From Bradyrhizobium nitroreducens (lineage in GTDB: Bacteria; Pseudomonadota; Alphaproteobacteria; Rhizobiales; Xanthobacteraceae), in contig NZ_LFJC01000003.1 of assembly GCF_002776695.1 (NCBI RefSeq), positions 4,038,135 through 4,102,134 of the forward strand: a DNA stretch of 64,000 nucleotides, in the 5' to 3' direction. Made by a program: the position numbers and the translations under genes. Below are positions 40,064 through 49,885 of this stretch, one piece after another. The notes under the pieces are model-generated. The model was not told where the DNA came from and did not search any database. It saw nothing but the letters and a program-made list of their open reading frames with translations. Within the stretch, counting starts at the first letter, position 1; the number at the start of each line of letters is the position of its first letter.

Positions 40064-41079
40064 GCAGATAACGCTCCGACGTTCGCGGCCATGGAGACGT
40101 CAGTCCTGATGCAGCGCACGAAGTGCCCGGGTCCGACGTCCACCATCGGCGGAAGCGCGGCGCGGCACGCATCGATCGCGAGCGGACAGCGCTCGGAGAA
40201 GGTGCAGCCGGACGGCAGATCGGCAAGCTCCGGCACGGTGCCTGCGATCGTCTTCAGTCGCGTGCCCTTGCGCGCGCCGAGCTTCGGCCGGGCGCGGAAC
40301 AGGCCTTGCGTGTAGGGATGGCCCATGCGGCGGAACACCTCGTCGGTCGGGCCGCTCTCGACGACGGTGCCGCCATACATCACCATCATGCGCTGAACGT
40401 TCTCGGCGATGACGCCGAGATCGTGCGAGATCAGGATCATCGACATGCCGCGCTCCTCGACGAGATCGGCGATCAGGTCGAGGATCTGGCCCTGAATGGT
40501 GACGTCGAGCGCGGTGGTCGGCTCGTCCGCGATCAGCAGGTCGGGCTCGCAGGCGAGCGCCATCGCGATGGTGATGCGCTGGCGCTGGCCGCCGGAAAAC
40601 TGGTGCGGATAGGCGTCGACGCGCCGCGCCGGGTCGGGTAGCCCGACGCGGTCGAGCAAGGCGATCGCCTCTTTCCGCGCCTGCGCCGCCGAATGCTTCC
40701 TGTGCCGCCGCAGCGGCTCGGCAACCTGGTGACCGATCGTGTGCATCGGGTTGAGCGCGGTCATCGGCTCCTGGAAGATCATGCTGATGCGGTTGCCGCG
40801 CAGGCGGCAATAATCCGCATCGGGCAGCCCGGCGAGTTCGCCGCCATCGAGCTTGATGCTGCCGGTAACCACGGCGCTGTCCGGCAACAGGCCCATCAGG
40901 GACATCGCGGTGACGGACTTGCCGCAGCCGGATTCACCGACGAGCCCGAGCGTCTCGCCGCGCTTGAGCGCAAAACTGACGCCGCGCACGGCCTGCGCCG
41001 GCCCGCGGCTGGTGTTGAGACGGACGCCGAGATTGGCGACTTCGATCAGCGGCGCGGTTGCGGGACTCGTCATGATCAT
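40060..41079 (-). CDS. Oligopeptide-type ABC transporter ATPase (OppD/DppD)
   Basis: This ~339-residue ATPase has Walker A VGESGCGKSV, the Q loop MIFQEPMTALNPM, signature FSGGQRQR, Walker B LLIADEPTTALD, switch LISHDLGVIAE and the OppD C-terminal domain with GCTFSERCPLAIDAC. The region reads ATGATCATG; ATG at 41079 overlaps the OppC stop. The second ATG (41073) has GGGAG at better spacing and may be the true start. Longer upstream reading in this frame is antisense-like sequence over oppC and is not part of the protein. Confidence 0.92.
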   Translation of the reverse strand: MIMTSPATAPLIEVANLGVRLNTSRGPAQAVRGVSFALKRGETLGLVGESGCGKSVTAMSLMGLLPDSAVVTGSIKLDGGELAGLPDADYCRLRGNRISMIFQEPMTALNPMHTIGHQVAEPLRRHRKHSAAQARKEAIALLDRVGLPDPARRVDAYPHQFSGGQRQRITIAMALACEPDLLIADEPTTALDVTIQGQILDLIADLVEERGMSMILISHDLGVIAENVQRMMVMYGGTVVESGPTDEVFRRMGHPYTQGLFRARPKLGARKGTRLKTIAGTVPELADLPSGCTFSERCPLAIDACRAALPPMVDVGPGHFVRCIRTDVSMAANVGALSA

Positions 41080-41969
41080 CGCTCCCGCGCCAGCCGGGGA
41101 TCGAGCAGATCGCGCAGTCCGTCCCCGAGCAGATTGAGGCCGAGCACCGCGATCGCGATCGCAGCGCCCGGATAGACCGCGAGCATCGGCGACTGGAACA
41201 GCAGCGTCTGCGCATCGTTCAGCATCCGTCCCCAGGACGGCTGCGGCGGCTGCGTGCCGAGGCCGAGATAGGACAAAGCGGCTTCGGCGAGGATGGCGAG
41301 CGCGAACTGGATCGTGACCTGCACGATCAGGATCGACAGGATATTTGGCAGCACGTGCTCGATGGTGATGCGGAAGGCGCCCTTGCCTGCCGCGCGCGCG
41401 GCCAGCACGAACTCGCGCGCCCAGATCGCATTCGCCGAACCGCGCGTCAGCCGGGTCAGCGTCGGGATCTGGAAGATGCCGATTGCGACGATCGAGGTGA
41501 CCATGCCGGGCCCGACGACCGCGGCGAGCATGATCGCGGAGAGCACGGCCGGAAAGGCGAAGGTGAAGTCGGAGAAGCGCATGATGATCTCTTCGGTCCA
41601 GCCGCGCCGGGCCGAGGCGATCAGGCCGAGCGTGACGCCGAAGCTGAGACCGATGCTGACGGCGATGACACCGACCATGATGGTGGAACGGGCACCGGCG
41701 AGCAGCAGCGAGACGATGTCGCGACCGAAGGAATCGGTGCCGAGCCAATGCGCCGCCGACGGCGGCCGCAGTTTCGAGGCGATATCGATCTCGTAAGGCG
41801 ACCAGGGCGTCCAGACCAGCGACAGCAGGGCCGAGGCGAGCACCAGGAAGCTCAGCGTGCCGCCGAGCACGAAACTGCGGTGACGCAGCGCGCGGCCCCA
41901 GAACGTGCGGGCCGGCGCACGGCGCGTTGCCACGGGCAATTCAACCGGCGTGGTCAGGGGCGCGCTCAC
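41076..41969 (-). CDS. Oligopeptide-type ABC transporter permease (OppC/DppC)
   Basis: This ~297-residue inner-membrane permease starts with GTG inside the stop of oppB (GTGA, 41966-41969). The OppC N-terminal cytoplasmic stretch precedes the first membrane segment (SFVLGGTLSFLVLASALLSL). The motif HWLGTDSFGRDIVSLLLAGARSTI and the EAA loop (EFVLAARAAGKGAFRITIEHVLPN) are diagnostic. The C-terminal LGLNLLGDGLRDLLDPRL is standard for the family. It forms the channel with OppB. Confidence 0.93.
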   Translation of the reverse strand: MSAPLTTPVELPVATRRAPARTFWGRALRHRSFVLGGTLSFLVLASALLSLVWTPWSPYEIDIASKLRPPSAAHWLGTDSFGRDIVSLLLAGARSTIMVGVIAVSIGLSFGVTLGLIASARRGWTEEIIMRFSDFTFAFPAVLSAIMLAAVVGPGMVTSIVAIGIFQIPTLTRLTRGSANAIWAREFVLAARAAGKGAFRITIEHVLPNILSILIVQVTIQFALAILAEAALSYLGLGTQPPQPSWGRMLNDAQTLLFQSPMLAVYPGAAIAIAVLGLNLLGDGLRDLLDPRLARER

Positions 41970-42916
41970 AGATCGTGGACCTTGATGCGAGGATCGATGA
42001 AGGCATAGAGCACGTCGACCACGAAATTGACGATGACGACCATGGTCGCGAGCAGCATCACGCAGTTGCGCACGACGATCAGGTCGCGATTGGCGATCGA
42101 CTGGAAGATCAGCCGGCCGAGGCCCGGCAAATAGAACACGTTCTCGATCACGATGGTGCCGGCGAGCAGATTGGCGAATTGCAGCCCCATCACCGTCATC
42201 ACCGGGATCATGGCATTGCGCAGCACGTGGCTCCACAGCACCTCGCGCTTGCCGAGCCCCTTCGCGCGCGCGGTGCGGACAAAATCCTCGCGCAGCACTT
42301 CGAGCACCGCCGAACGCGTGACGCGCGCGAGGATCGCGGCCTGCACCACCGCGAGCGAGATGGCAGGAAGCAGCAGCGACCTCACGCCGAGCCAGACGCC
42401 GTCCTCCCAGCCGGCAAAGCCGCCCGCGGAGAGCCATTGCAGCCGCACCGCGAACAGCAGCACCAGCAGGATCGCGAACCAGAAGTTCGGCAGCGCGATG
42501 CCGACCTGCGTCAGTGACATCACGCCGACGTCGCCGAGCCTGTTGTGGTTGGCGGCGGTGTAGATGCCGGCCGAGAGCGCCAGCGTCACCGTAACAGTCA
42601 TGGCCATGATGGCGAGCGGAACGGTCAGTGCCAGCCGCTCGGCAATCAGGCCGGCGACTGGCGTGCCGTAGACGTAGGAGTTGCCGAGATCGCCGATGAG
42701 AAGGCCCTTGATCCATTGCAGGTAACGAACCGCCAGCGGCTGGTCGAGCCCGAGCTTGACCGTGAGGGCGCGCACCGCGTCCGGCGAGGCATCGGCGCCC
42801 ATCAGCATCTGCGCAGCATTGCCGGGAAGCGCGTCCAGCACCAGGAAAATGATCAGCGATGCGCCGACCAGCGTCGCCAGCAAGGTCACCAATCGTCGGA
42901 GGACAAATACGCTCAT
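41966..42916 (-). CDS. Oligopeptide-type ABC transporter permease (OppB/DppB)
   Basis: This 316-residue permease begins MSVFVLRRLVTLLATLVGASLIIF, the typical OppB/DppB N-terminus, followed by the periplasmic PGNAAQMLMG segment and LGLDQPLAVRYLQWI. The EAA loop reads DFVRTARAKGLGKREVLWSHVLRNAMIP, and the protein ends with the family motif VNFVVDVLYAFIDPRIK. Its stop overlaps the oppC start. The amidase gene lies 84 bases upstream, same strand. Confidence 0.93.
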   Translation of the reverse strand: MSVFVLRRLVTLLATLVGASLIIFLVLDALPGNAAQMLMGADASPDAVRALTVKLGLDQPLAVRYLQWIKGLLIGDLGNSYVYGTPVAGLIAERLALTVPLAIMAMTVTVTLALSAGIYTAANHNRLGDVGVMSLTQVGIALPNFWFAILLVLLFAVRLQWLSAGGFAGWEDGVWLGVRSLLLPAISLAVVQAAILARVTRSAVLEVLREDFVRTARAKGLGKREVLWSHVLRNAMIPVMTVMGLQFANLLAGTIVIENVFYLPGLGRLIFQSIANRDLIVVRNCVMLLATMVVIVNFVVDVLYAFIDPRIKVHDL

Positions 42917-43000
42917 GCGCGCTCGGGCTCAAAGCTCATCCGCGGCACGATCAACATGTCCGGACGACCGATGCAAGCTCTTTGCTGCGGGGGCATGTCG

Positions 43001-44428
43001 TCATTCCGGCCAGCGGGACAGAAGGCCCGCGGAGGCCTCGAACAGCGCGCTGACACGCAGCAATTCCGCATCACCCCGGAAGCGGCCGACCAGTTGTAGC
43101 CCGATCGGCAGGCCGTCGCGGGCAAAGCCCGAGGGAAGGCTGATTGCGGGATGGCCGGTCATGTTGAACGGCATGGTCCAGGGGAACCAGTGCGGCCGGA
43201 CGCTGTCGAAATGCCGCCCGTCGATCTCGATGCTGCCAAACAGGTCCTGGCTGATCGGCAGCGCGGTGCGTGTCAGCGTCGGCATCGCCAGGACGTGCCC
43301 GCGCGCAAGCAGCGATTGCACGCGGCGGAACAGCGCCGTGCGCGCGAACATCGCCTCCTGGTAGTCGACGCCGCTCACTTCGGTCGCGAGCGCGAGCTGC
43401 TTGAGGAAGGCCTCGCTCAGCTCGTCCTTGTGCTCGGCCGCGAGCTTTGCAAAGCGCGTGCGCCAGACGGTGTGATTGATCGCACGCCAGATCGGCTCGA
43501 TGTCGAACCCCTCTCCGGAAAATTCCTCGAGCTCGGCGCCAAGGCCAGCCAGCCGGTCAAGGCTCGCCCTGAAATTGGCGGCGACTTCGGCCGATACCGG
43601 CCGGCCCGGCGGTGTCAGGCAATACAGGATCCTCAGCCCGCGCAGGTCGCCGCGCGGGGCAGCGGTCGCAATGAAATCAGGCGCGGGCACGCCGATCGAC
43701 CAGGGATCGCAAGCATCTTCCCCGGCCATCGCCTGCATCATCAGGGCGGTGTCGGCGACGGTGCGGGTCGTCGGCGTGACATAGGTCTGGTTGCCGAACA
43801 CATCCAGTGCCTGGCTGTGCGGGATCACGCCGTTGCTCTGTTTCAGGCCGACTACGCCATTGCAGGCGGCGGGAATCCGCGTCGAGCCACCGCCGTCGGT
43901 CGCGATCGCCAGCGGCGCGATGCCGCTCGCCACCGCCACGGCCGCGCCGCCGCTGGAGCCGCCGGAAGAGCGGCAGGCGTCCCAGGCATTGCGGGTGCGG
44001 CCGAACAGCGGCGAATCCGTCAGGCACTTGCTGCCGAATTCGGGCGTCGTGGTCTTGCCGATCAGGATCGCACCCGCGCCGCGCAGCCGCGCCACCGCAA
44101 CGGCGTCCTCGTTCGGCACATTGTCCTTGTAGGGGACGGCACCGAAAGTGGTCCTGACGCCCTTGGTGTTGACGATGTCCTTGACGGTGACGGGGATGCC
44201 GTGGAGCAGGCCGAGCTCCTCGCCCGCCATCATCTTGCGCTCGGCGGCATGAGCCTGTGCCATCGCTTGCTCGCCGCAGAGCGTGATGAAACAGTTCAGC
44301 TTGCCTTGGAGCGCCTCGGCGCGGTCGAGCACGGCACGGACGATCTCGACGGGCGAAATGCGCTTTGCCGCAATGAGGCCACGCAGCTCTGTTGCGGACA
44401 AGAGACAGGGATCGCCGTTCATCGTCAC
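43001..44428 (-). CDS. Amidase-signature hydrolase
   Basis: This 475-residue enzyme belongs to the amidase signature family, which hydrolyses carboxamides through a Ser-cisSer-Lys triad. Lys83 is in IPVTVKDI, the cis-Ser lies in RSSGGSSGGAA (158/159) and the nucleophile Ser182 is in TDGGGSTRIP. All are intact. It is not GatA by context, since gatB and gatC are absent. It heads the operon with a peptide-type importer, so it probably cleaves an imported amide-bearing compound in the cytoplasm. The frame opens GTGACGATG: GTG at 44428 has GGAG 4 bases upstream, ATG at 44422 is the alternative. A LysR gene is divergent, 110 bases away. Confidence 0.9.
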   Translation of the reverse strand: MTMNGDPCLLSATELRGLIAAKRISPVEIVRAVLDRAEALQGKLNCFITLCGEQAMAQAHAAERKMMAGEELGLLHGIPVTVKDIVNTKGVRTTFGAVPYKDNVPNEDAVAVARLRGAGAILIGKTTTPEFGSKCLTDSPLFGRTRNAWDACRSSGGSSGGAAVAVASGIAPLAIATDGGGSTRIPAACNGVVGLKQSNGVIPHSQALDVFGNQTYVTPTTRTVADTALMMQAMAGEDACDPWSIGVPAPDFIATAAPRGDLRGLRILYCLTPPGRPVSAEVAANFRASLDRLAGLGAELEEFSGEGFDIEPIWRAINHTVWRTRFAKLAAEHKDELSEAFLKQLALATEVSGVDYQEAMFARTALFRRVQSLLARGHVLAMPTLTRTALPISQDLFGSIEIDGRHFDSVRPHWFPWTMPFNMTGHPAISLPSGFARDGLPIGLQLVGRFRGDAELLRVSALFEASAGLLSRWPE

Positions 44429-44524
44429 ATCGCTCCGAAGCGGGCCGCCGTTGGCCCGAAGACATTGACAGCGAGAATGACAGTTTTGTTAACTCGCCGT
44501 CCAATACGATTTTGGTCGCCAACC

Positions 44525-44541
44525 CATACGTTTTCGGTATG
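44525..44541. promoter_or_regulatory. LysR-type box overlapping the start of the LysR gene
   Basis: CATAC-gttttcg-GTATG is a perfect dyad whose T (44527) and A (44539) are separated by 11 bases, the T-N11-A pattern of LysR-regulator sites. It lies in the divergent region between the amidase and LysR genes and includes the first bases of the annotated LysR start codon, consistent with autoregulation. Confidence 0.6.
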
Positions 44542-45432
44542 CCAATGGATCTTCGCCGGCTCCGCTATTTCGTCGCCGTGGCCGAGGCGCGCAGCATCGG
44601 CAAGGCCGCCGAACGGCTGCGCATGGCGCAGCCTCCTTTGTCCGTCCAGATCCGCAAGCTCGAGGCCGAGATCGGCGCGCCGCTGTTCCGCCGCGGCACC
44701 CGCGGCATGGATCTGACCGAGGCGGGCCAGGCGCTGCTGACGCGCGCGAGCGAGGCGATGGCGCTGGCCGCCGACGGCGTCGAAGCCGCGCGCGCGGTCG
44801 CCGCCGGCAAGCGCGGGCGACTCTCGGTCGGCTACATGTTCGTGCTGGCAAATGCGATGTTGCCGCGGCTCATTCCCGAGCTGCGCCGCTCGGTGCCCGG
44901 TGTCGACCTGGAGTTCGCCGAGCTCAGCGCCTCGACGCGCGAGGCCCGGTTGCTCGACCGCAGCGTCACGGTTGCACTGTGCATGCCGGCCATCAACCAT
45001 CCCGAGATCCAGGTGGCGCGGATCGGTTCGCAGCCGCTCATGCTGGCGATGCCGATCCGCTCCCCGCTTGCGCGTCTCGCCGCCGTGCCGATGGCGCGGT
45101 TGCAGGGCCGCCCGCTGATCGCGTTGCCACCGCCGGAGCAGGATCCCGCCTCCTCCGCAGTCGCAGCCCTGCTGCGACGCCATCAGGTCGTGATGCCGGT
45201 CGTGAGCCGCGTGGAGACCGTGCATTCGGCGATGAGCCTCGTCCTCGCTGGCGAAGGTCTTGCGATCGTGCCGGCCTGCGCCAGGCTCGGCGCGCCACGC
45301 GGCATCGTGTTCAGGCCACTGCGCGATGCAGCTGATTCCATCGATATCGCGGTGTGCTGGCGGCGGGATTCCCAGAGCGCGCTGATCTCCAGGTTTCTCA
45401 AATGCGCCGAGAAGGCCGTCGCGCGGCTGTGA
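44539..45432 (+). CDS. LysR-family regulator divergent from the amidase/opp operon
   Basis: This ~297-residue protein begins MPMDLRRLRYFVAVAEARSI, then GKAAERLRMAQPPLSVQIRKLE, a clear LysR winged helix-turn-helix. The effector domain follows (GRLSVGYMFVLANAMLPRLIP), with a hydrophobic return helix near VHSAMSLVLAGEGLAIVPA. It resembles the CatR/BenM branch by length and HTH. The layout, divergent from amidase-oppBCDF-binding protein, suggests it controls that operon in response to the imported compound. A T-N11-A dyad covers the start; ATG at 44545 (MDLRRL) is an alternative start that would leave the site just upstream. It converges on the PfkB gene with 7 bases between stops. Confidence 0.9.
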   Translation: MPMDLRRLRYFVAVAEARSIGKAAERLRMAQPPLSVQIRKLEAEIGAPLFRRGTRGMDLTEAGQALLTRASEAMALAADGVEAARAVAAGKRGRLSVGYMFVLANAMLPRLIPELRRSVPGVDLEFAELSASTREARLLDRSVTVALCMPAINHPEIQVARIGSQPLMLAMPIRSPLARLAAVPMARLQGRPLIALPPPEQDPASSAVAALLRRHQVVMPVVSRVETVHSAMSLVLAGEGLAIVPACARLGAPRGIVFRPLRDAADSIDIAVCWRRDSQSALISRFLKCAEKAVARL

Positions 45433-45439
45433 GGCGGCG

Positions 45440-46375
45440 CTACCAGCTCCAATTGATCTCGTGGCTCCAGGGCGGATCGGCGCCCGGGCGCGTGCAGGTC
45501 AGGCCGGCGCAATTGGCGGCAAAGGACAGCGCGCGGCGAAGCTCGTCGGCACTGATGTCCTTGAGCCGCTCGCGCGCAAGACGCCCCTGCTTGTGCAGGG
45601 CAAACAGCAGCGCCGCCTGAAAGCTGTCGCCTGCGCCGATGGTGTCGGCGACCTCGACCTTGGGCGCGACGACCTCAACCTGCCCGGCCCCCGCGTGCCA
45701 CGCGACGGCGCCATTGCTGCCGCGGGTGATGACGACGAGGCTGGTGCCCTGCCGCTGCAATGTGCCTGCGCGCTGCTGATAGGGCTCGTCGCCGAAGAGA
45801 TAGGCAAAGTCGACATCCGACATCTTGACGAGATCGGCGTACCCGGCGAACTCGGCCATGCGCGCCTGATAGGCCGCCTTGTCCTTGACGAGGTTGGGGC
45901 GGCAGTTCGGATCGAAGGAGATCGTCGAGGCCGCGCGCGCATCCGCGATCAGCGCCTTGGTCTCGGCCGCGCCCTGGTCGTTGACCAGCGTGGTGGACCC
46001 GACATGGACGGCCTCGATGTCGGCAAACGGAATCGTCCCGCGCCGGTAAGTCCAGTTCCGCGTCGCGGTCTCGGCATCGTAGAAGGCATAGTGCGACTCC
46101 CCCGCGACGATGCGGACGAAGGCGAGCGTGGTCTGGTGATCGCTGCGGGTAGCGAGATCGAGGTCGACGTTGGAAGCTACGGCATGATCGGCGATCATCC
46201 GTCCGAACAGATCGGTCGAGATGCCGCCGACGAATCCGGTCGGCGCGCCGAGCCGCGCCATGCCGATCGCGACATTGAGGCAGGAGCCGCCGACCGCGGG
46301 CATCACAGCCTCGCGTCCGTCGGCGTTTCGCGTCGGCACGAAATCGATCAGTGCATCGCCGCAGGATATCAGCAT
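45440..46375 (-). CDS. PfkB-family sugar kinase (fructokinase-like)
   Basis: This 311-residue protein starts MLISCGDALIDFVPTR and has the PfkB signatures GGSCLNVAIGMARLGAPTGFVGGI near residues 29-52. The ATP/catalytic motif DTIGAGDSFQAALLF lies near residue 240, with Asp of GAGD as the catalytic base. It phosphorylates a free hexose or pentose, most likely fructose by similarity to bacterial fructokinases. It is the last gene of the polyol operon, 6 bases after the FGGY kinase stop. Fructose would be the dehydrogenation product of mannitol or sorbitol, which fits the SmoEFGK-type transporter. Confidence 0.85.
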   Translation of the reverse strand: MLISCGDALIDFVPTRNADGREAVMPAVGGSCLNVAIGMARLGAPTGFVGGISTDLFGRMIADHAVASNVDLDLATRSDHQTTLAFVRIVAGESHYAFYDAETATRNWTYRRGTIPFADIEAVHVGSTTLVNDQGAAETKALIADARAASTISFDPNCRPNLVKDKAAYQARMAEFAGYADLVKMSDVDFAYLFGDEPYQQRAGTLQRQGTSLVVITRGSNGAVAWHAGAGQVEVVAPKVEVADTIGAGDSFQAALLFALHKQGRLARERLKDISADELRRALSFAANCAGLTCTRPGADPPWSHEINWSW

Positions 46376-46381
46376 TCGTTT

Positions 46382-48028
46382 TCAACCTCTCGCGATGTCG
46401 CCCATCGCCACACGGCTGCGGCGATCGACCTCGCGCAGCAGCTTGTAGACCTCGCGCTTGCGCGTGTGAAACGCGGCCATATCAGGCGTGGTCGGCTCGC
46501 TTTTCCGCCCCAGCACCGACATCTTGGCCATGGTCTCTCCGATCGAAGCATAGGCGCCGCCGGCCACCGCCCCGAGCATGGCGGCACCCAGCAGCACCGG
46601 CTCTTTCGTCTGCGGCAGCGCGACGGTGAGGCCCGTCGTATCCGCCATGATCTGCCGCACCAGCGGGCTGCGGCTCGCACCGCCTCCCATGATCATGAGG
46701 CTGGAGCGGACACCATGCGCGGCAAAGGCCTCGATCACCTCGGCGAGCCCATAGGCCAGCCCGCACAGGCCGGCGACGAACAACCGCTCCATCGAGGCGA
46801 TATCGGTGTCGAGATCGAGGCCTGCGATCACCGCCCGGGTATCCGGATCGGCATAAGGCGAGCGGTTGCCGATGAACTCTGGGAGGACATGGACGTCACG
46901 GGCGAGCAGCGCGGCACGGCTGGCGCTGCCTGCGCGCGCGATGATACGGCGCTCGAGGAATTCGATGAGATCGACGCTCTCGCTCCGCGCCGCCGCGCTC
47001 GCCTCGGCAAAGCCCGAATGCGACTTGAGGAGATGGTCGATCGCCGCACCTGCCGCGGACTGGCCGCCCTCGTTGAGCCAGAAGTCCGGGACCATGCCGG
47101 AGTAATAGGGGCCCCAAACGCCCGGGACGAAGCACGGCTCTTTCGTCGTCGCCATGATGCAGGCCGACGTACCCATGATATAGGCGAGGCGGTCGCAGAC
47201 ATCGCTCGCCCCGCCCGAGCCGTCGCGCCCGCCGATCGCACCGATGCCGCCGGCATGGGCGTCGATCAAGGAGGCGCCGACCGGCATTCCCGGTGTCAGG
47301 CCCAGCTCGGCCGCGGCGGTGCGGGTGAGACCGTTGCCGAGCCGCGTTCCAGGGGCGACGATCTCGGTGCCGATGCGGGCGTATGTCTCGTTGACGAAGT
47401 CAGACAGGCCGATGCGCTTGAAGAATTGCGCGCTCCAGCCGCCGGCATCGTGGGCGAGATAGTTCCATTTGCAGGTGACGGTGCAGGTCGAACGCTGCAG
47501 CGAGCCGGTCGCGCGCCAGGTCAGGTAATCCGCCAGATCGAAGAAGTGGCCGGCCGCGTCGAAGCTCGCACGAAGGTGCCGCTTGAGCCATAGCAGCTTC
47601 GGCGTCTCCATCTCGGGCGAGATCGAACCGCCGACATAGCGCAGCACCGCATCCTCGGTCTCGTTGATCAGCCGCGCCTCGGCGGTGGCGCGGTGGTCCA
47701 TCCAGACGATGACATTGCGCTGCTTGTCGCCGGATGTACTGACCGTGAGTGGCTCGCCCTGCCGGTCGAGCACCACGAGGGAGCAGGTGGCGTCGAACCC
47801 GATGCCGCCGACGCTGTCGGGCGCGATCGCGGCTTCCGCCAACGCTGCCCGCACTGATCTGACGCAGGCGTCCCAGATGTCCTGCGAGGATTGCTCGACG
47901 ATATCACCGGGCTCGTGCCAGATCCGGATCGGATGTCGCGCGGTCGCAAGCAGGGTTCCAGCCTCGTCAAACACCCCTGCCCGCGCGCTCGTGGTCCCCA
48001 CGTCGACGCCGATATACGCTCGCGGCAT
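46382..48028 (-). CDS. FGGY-family pentulose kinase (D-ribulokinase-like)
   Basis: This ~548-residue kinase begins MPRAYIGVDVGTTSARAGVFD, the phosphate-1 motif of the sugar kinase/Hsp70 actin fold. It carries the WMDHRATAEARLIN block, LIDAHAGGIGAIG and the C-terminal MIMGGGASRSPLVRQIMAD. Length and blocks match the longer FGGY subgroup that includes D-ribulokinases rather than glycerol kinase. Start 48028 is supported by GGGAG six bases upstream; a frame reaching 48091 adds non-conserved residues. It lies between the SDR and PfkB genes in the polyol operon. Together they suggest oxidation of a polyol to a ketose, followed by phosphorylation. Substrate is inferred, not proven. Confidence 0.88.
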   Translation of the reverse strand: MPRAYIGVDVGTTSARAGVFDEAGTLLATARHPIRIWHEPGDIVEQSSQDIWDACVRSVRAALAEAAIAPDSVGGIGFDATCSLVVLDRQGEPLTVSTSGDKQRNVIVWMDHRATAEARLINETEDAVLRYVGGSISPEMETPKLLWLKRHLRASFDAAGHFFDLADYLTWRATGSLQRSTCTVTCKWNYLAHDAGGWSAQFFKRIGLSDFVNETYARIGTEIVAPGTRLGNGLTRTAAAELGLTPGMPVGASLIDAHAGGIGAIGGRDGSGGASDVCDRLAYIMGTSACIMATTKEPCFVPGVWGPYYSGMVPDFWLNEGGQSAAGAAIDHLLKSHSGFAEASAAARSESVDLIEFLERRIIARAGSASRAALLARDVHVLPEFIGNRSPYADPDTRAVIAGLDLDTDIASMERLFVAGLCGLAYGLAEVIEAFAAHGVRSSLMIMGGGASRSPLVRQIMADTTGLTVALPQTKEPVLLGAAMLGAVAGGAYASIGETMAKMSVLGRKSEPTTPDMAAFHTRKREVYKLLREVDRRSRVAMGDIARG

Positions 48029-48068
48029 TGTCACTCCCGGTCGCTTTCCGTCAGTTTTGACGGTGAGC

Positions 48069-48842
48069 CTACCAGCAAGTGTAGCCGCCATCCACCAGCA
48101 CGATGCTGCCGGTCATCAGGCTCGCAGCCTCGGACGAGAGGAACAGCACGACGGAGGCGATCTCCTCGACCTGCCCCATCCGCGCCATCGGGGTTCCGCC
48201 GATCCAGGCGTCGTACATCTTCGGATTGCTCTTCACGAAGGCGTTGAGCGGCGTTTCGATATAGGTCGGCGCCACCGCGTTGACGCGGATGCCGCGCGCG
48301 CCCCATTCGGCAGCCAGTGATTTGGTGAGGTGGTGCACTCCCGCCTTGGAGGCGTTGTAGAAGCACTGCTCCTGCGGCTTGTTGACGATGAATCCGGACA
48401 TCGAGCCGACATTGACGATGGCGCCGCTTCCGGCCTTCAGCATGTGCTTGCCGAATTCGCGGCAGCACCAGAAGGTGCCGTTGAGATTGACGTCGATGAC
48501 GTTGAGCCAGTGCTCGTCGGTGACGGTCTCGGCCGGGGTTTCGCTGCGGGCGATACCTGCGTTGTTGACGAGAATGTCGACCCTGCCGTGGCGGGCGACG
48601 AGATCGTTCGCGACCTCCGCCACACGCCTGGTGTCGGTCACATCCATGATCGCGGTCTCGATGTCGATGCCCTTCGCCTTCAACGTCGCCTTGGCGCCGT
48701 CGGCGACCTTGCCGTCGCGATCGCCGATGATGACCCTGGCGCCGGCTTCAGCCAGCGCTTCGGCGCAGGCCAGCCCAATGCCCTGCCCGCCGCCGGTGAT
48801 GAACGCGGTCTTGCCGGTCAGCTTGAATTTTTCCAGGTACAT
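48069..48842 (-). CDS. Short-chain dehydrogenase/reductase, probable polyol dehydrogenase
   Basis: This 257-residue classical SDR has the cofactor loop TGGGQGIG (residues 16-23), D40-type acidic residue in GDRDGK suggesting NAD preference, NNAG (about 93), catalytic Ser in VNVGSMSG and Tyr/Lys in FYNASKAG. It ends LVDGGYTCW. Its place between a SmoK-type ATPase and two sugar kinases suggests it oxidises a sugar alcohol (sorbitol, mannitol, ribitol or arabinitol) to a ketose. Start is 21 bases upstream of no other feature; the ATPase stop is 20 bases upstream on the same strand. Confidence 0.87.
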   Translation of the reverse strand: MYLEKFKLTGKTAFITGGGQGIGLACAEALAEAGARVIIGDRDGKVADGAKATLKAKGIDIETAIMDVTDTRRVAEVANDLVARHGRVDILVNNAGIARSETPAETVTDEHWLNVIDVNLNGTFWCCREFGKHMLKAGSGAIVNVGSMSGFIVNKPQEQCFYNASKAGVHHLTKSLAAEWGARGIRVNAVAPTYIETPLNAFVKSNPKMYDAWIGGTPMARMGQVEEIASVVLFLSSEAASLMTGSIVLVDGGYTCW

Positions 48843-48862
48843 GATCGTATTCCCGTTACTTG

Positions 48863-49870
<1,008 letters not shown>

Positions 49871-49885
49871 GATCCGGCAGCCCCT

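Noticed and set aside
40060..41748. A 562-residue fused OppD with a long N-terminal extension
   Set aside because: The extra N-terminus is antisense-like Arg/His-rich sequence over oppC; Walker-domain start, ribosome site and stop/start overlap place the start at 41079 or 41073.
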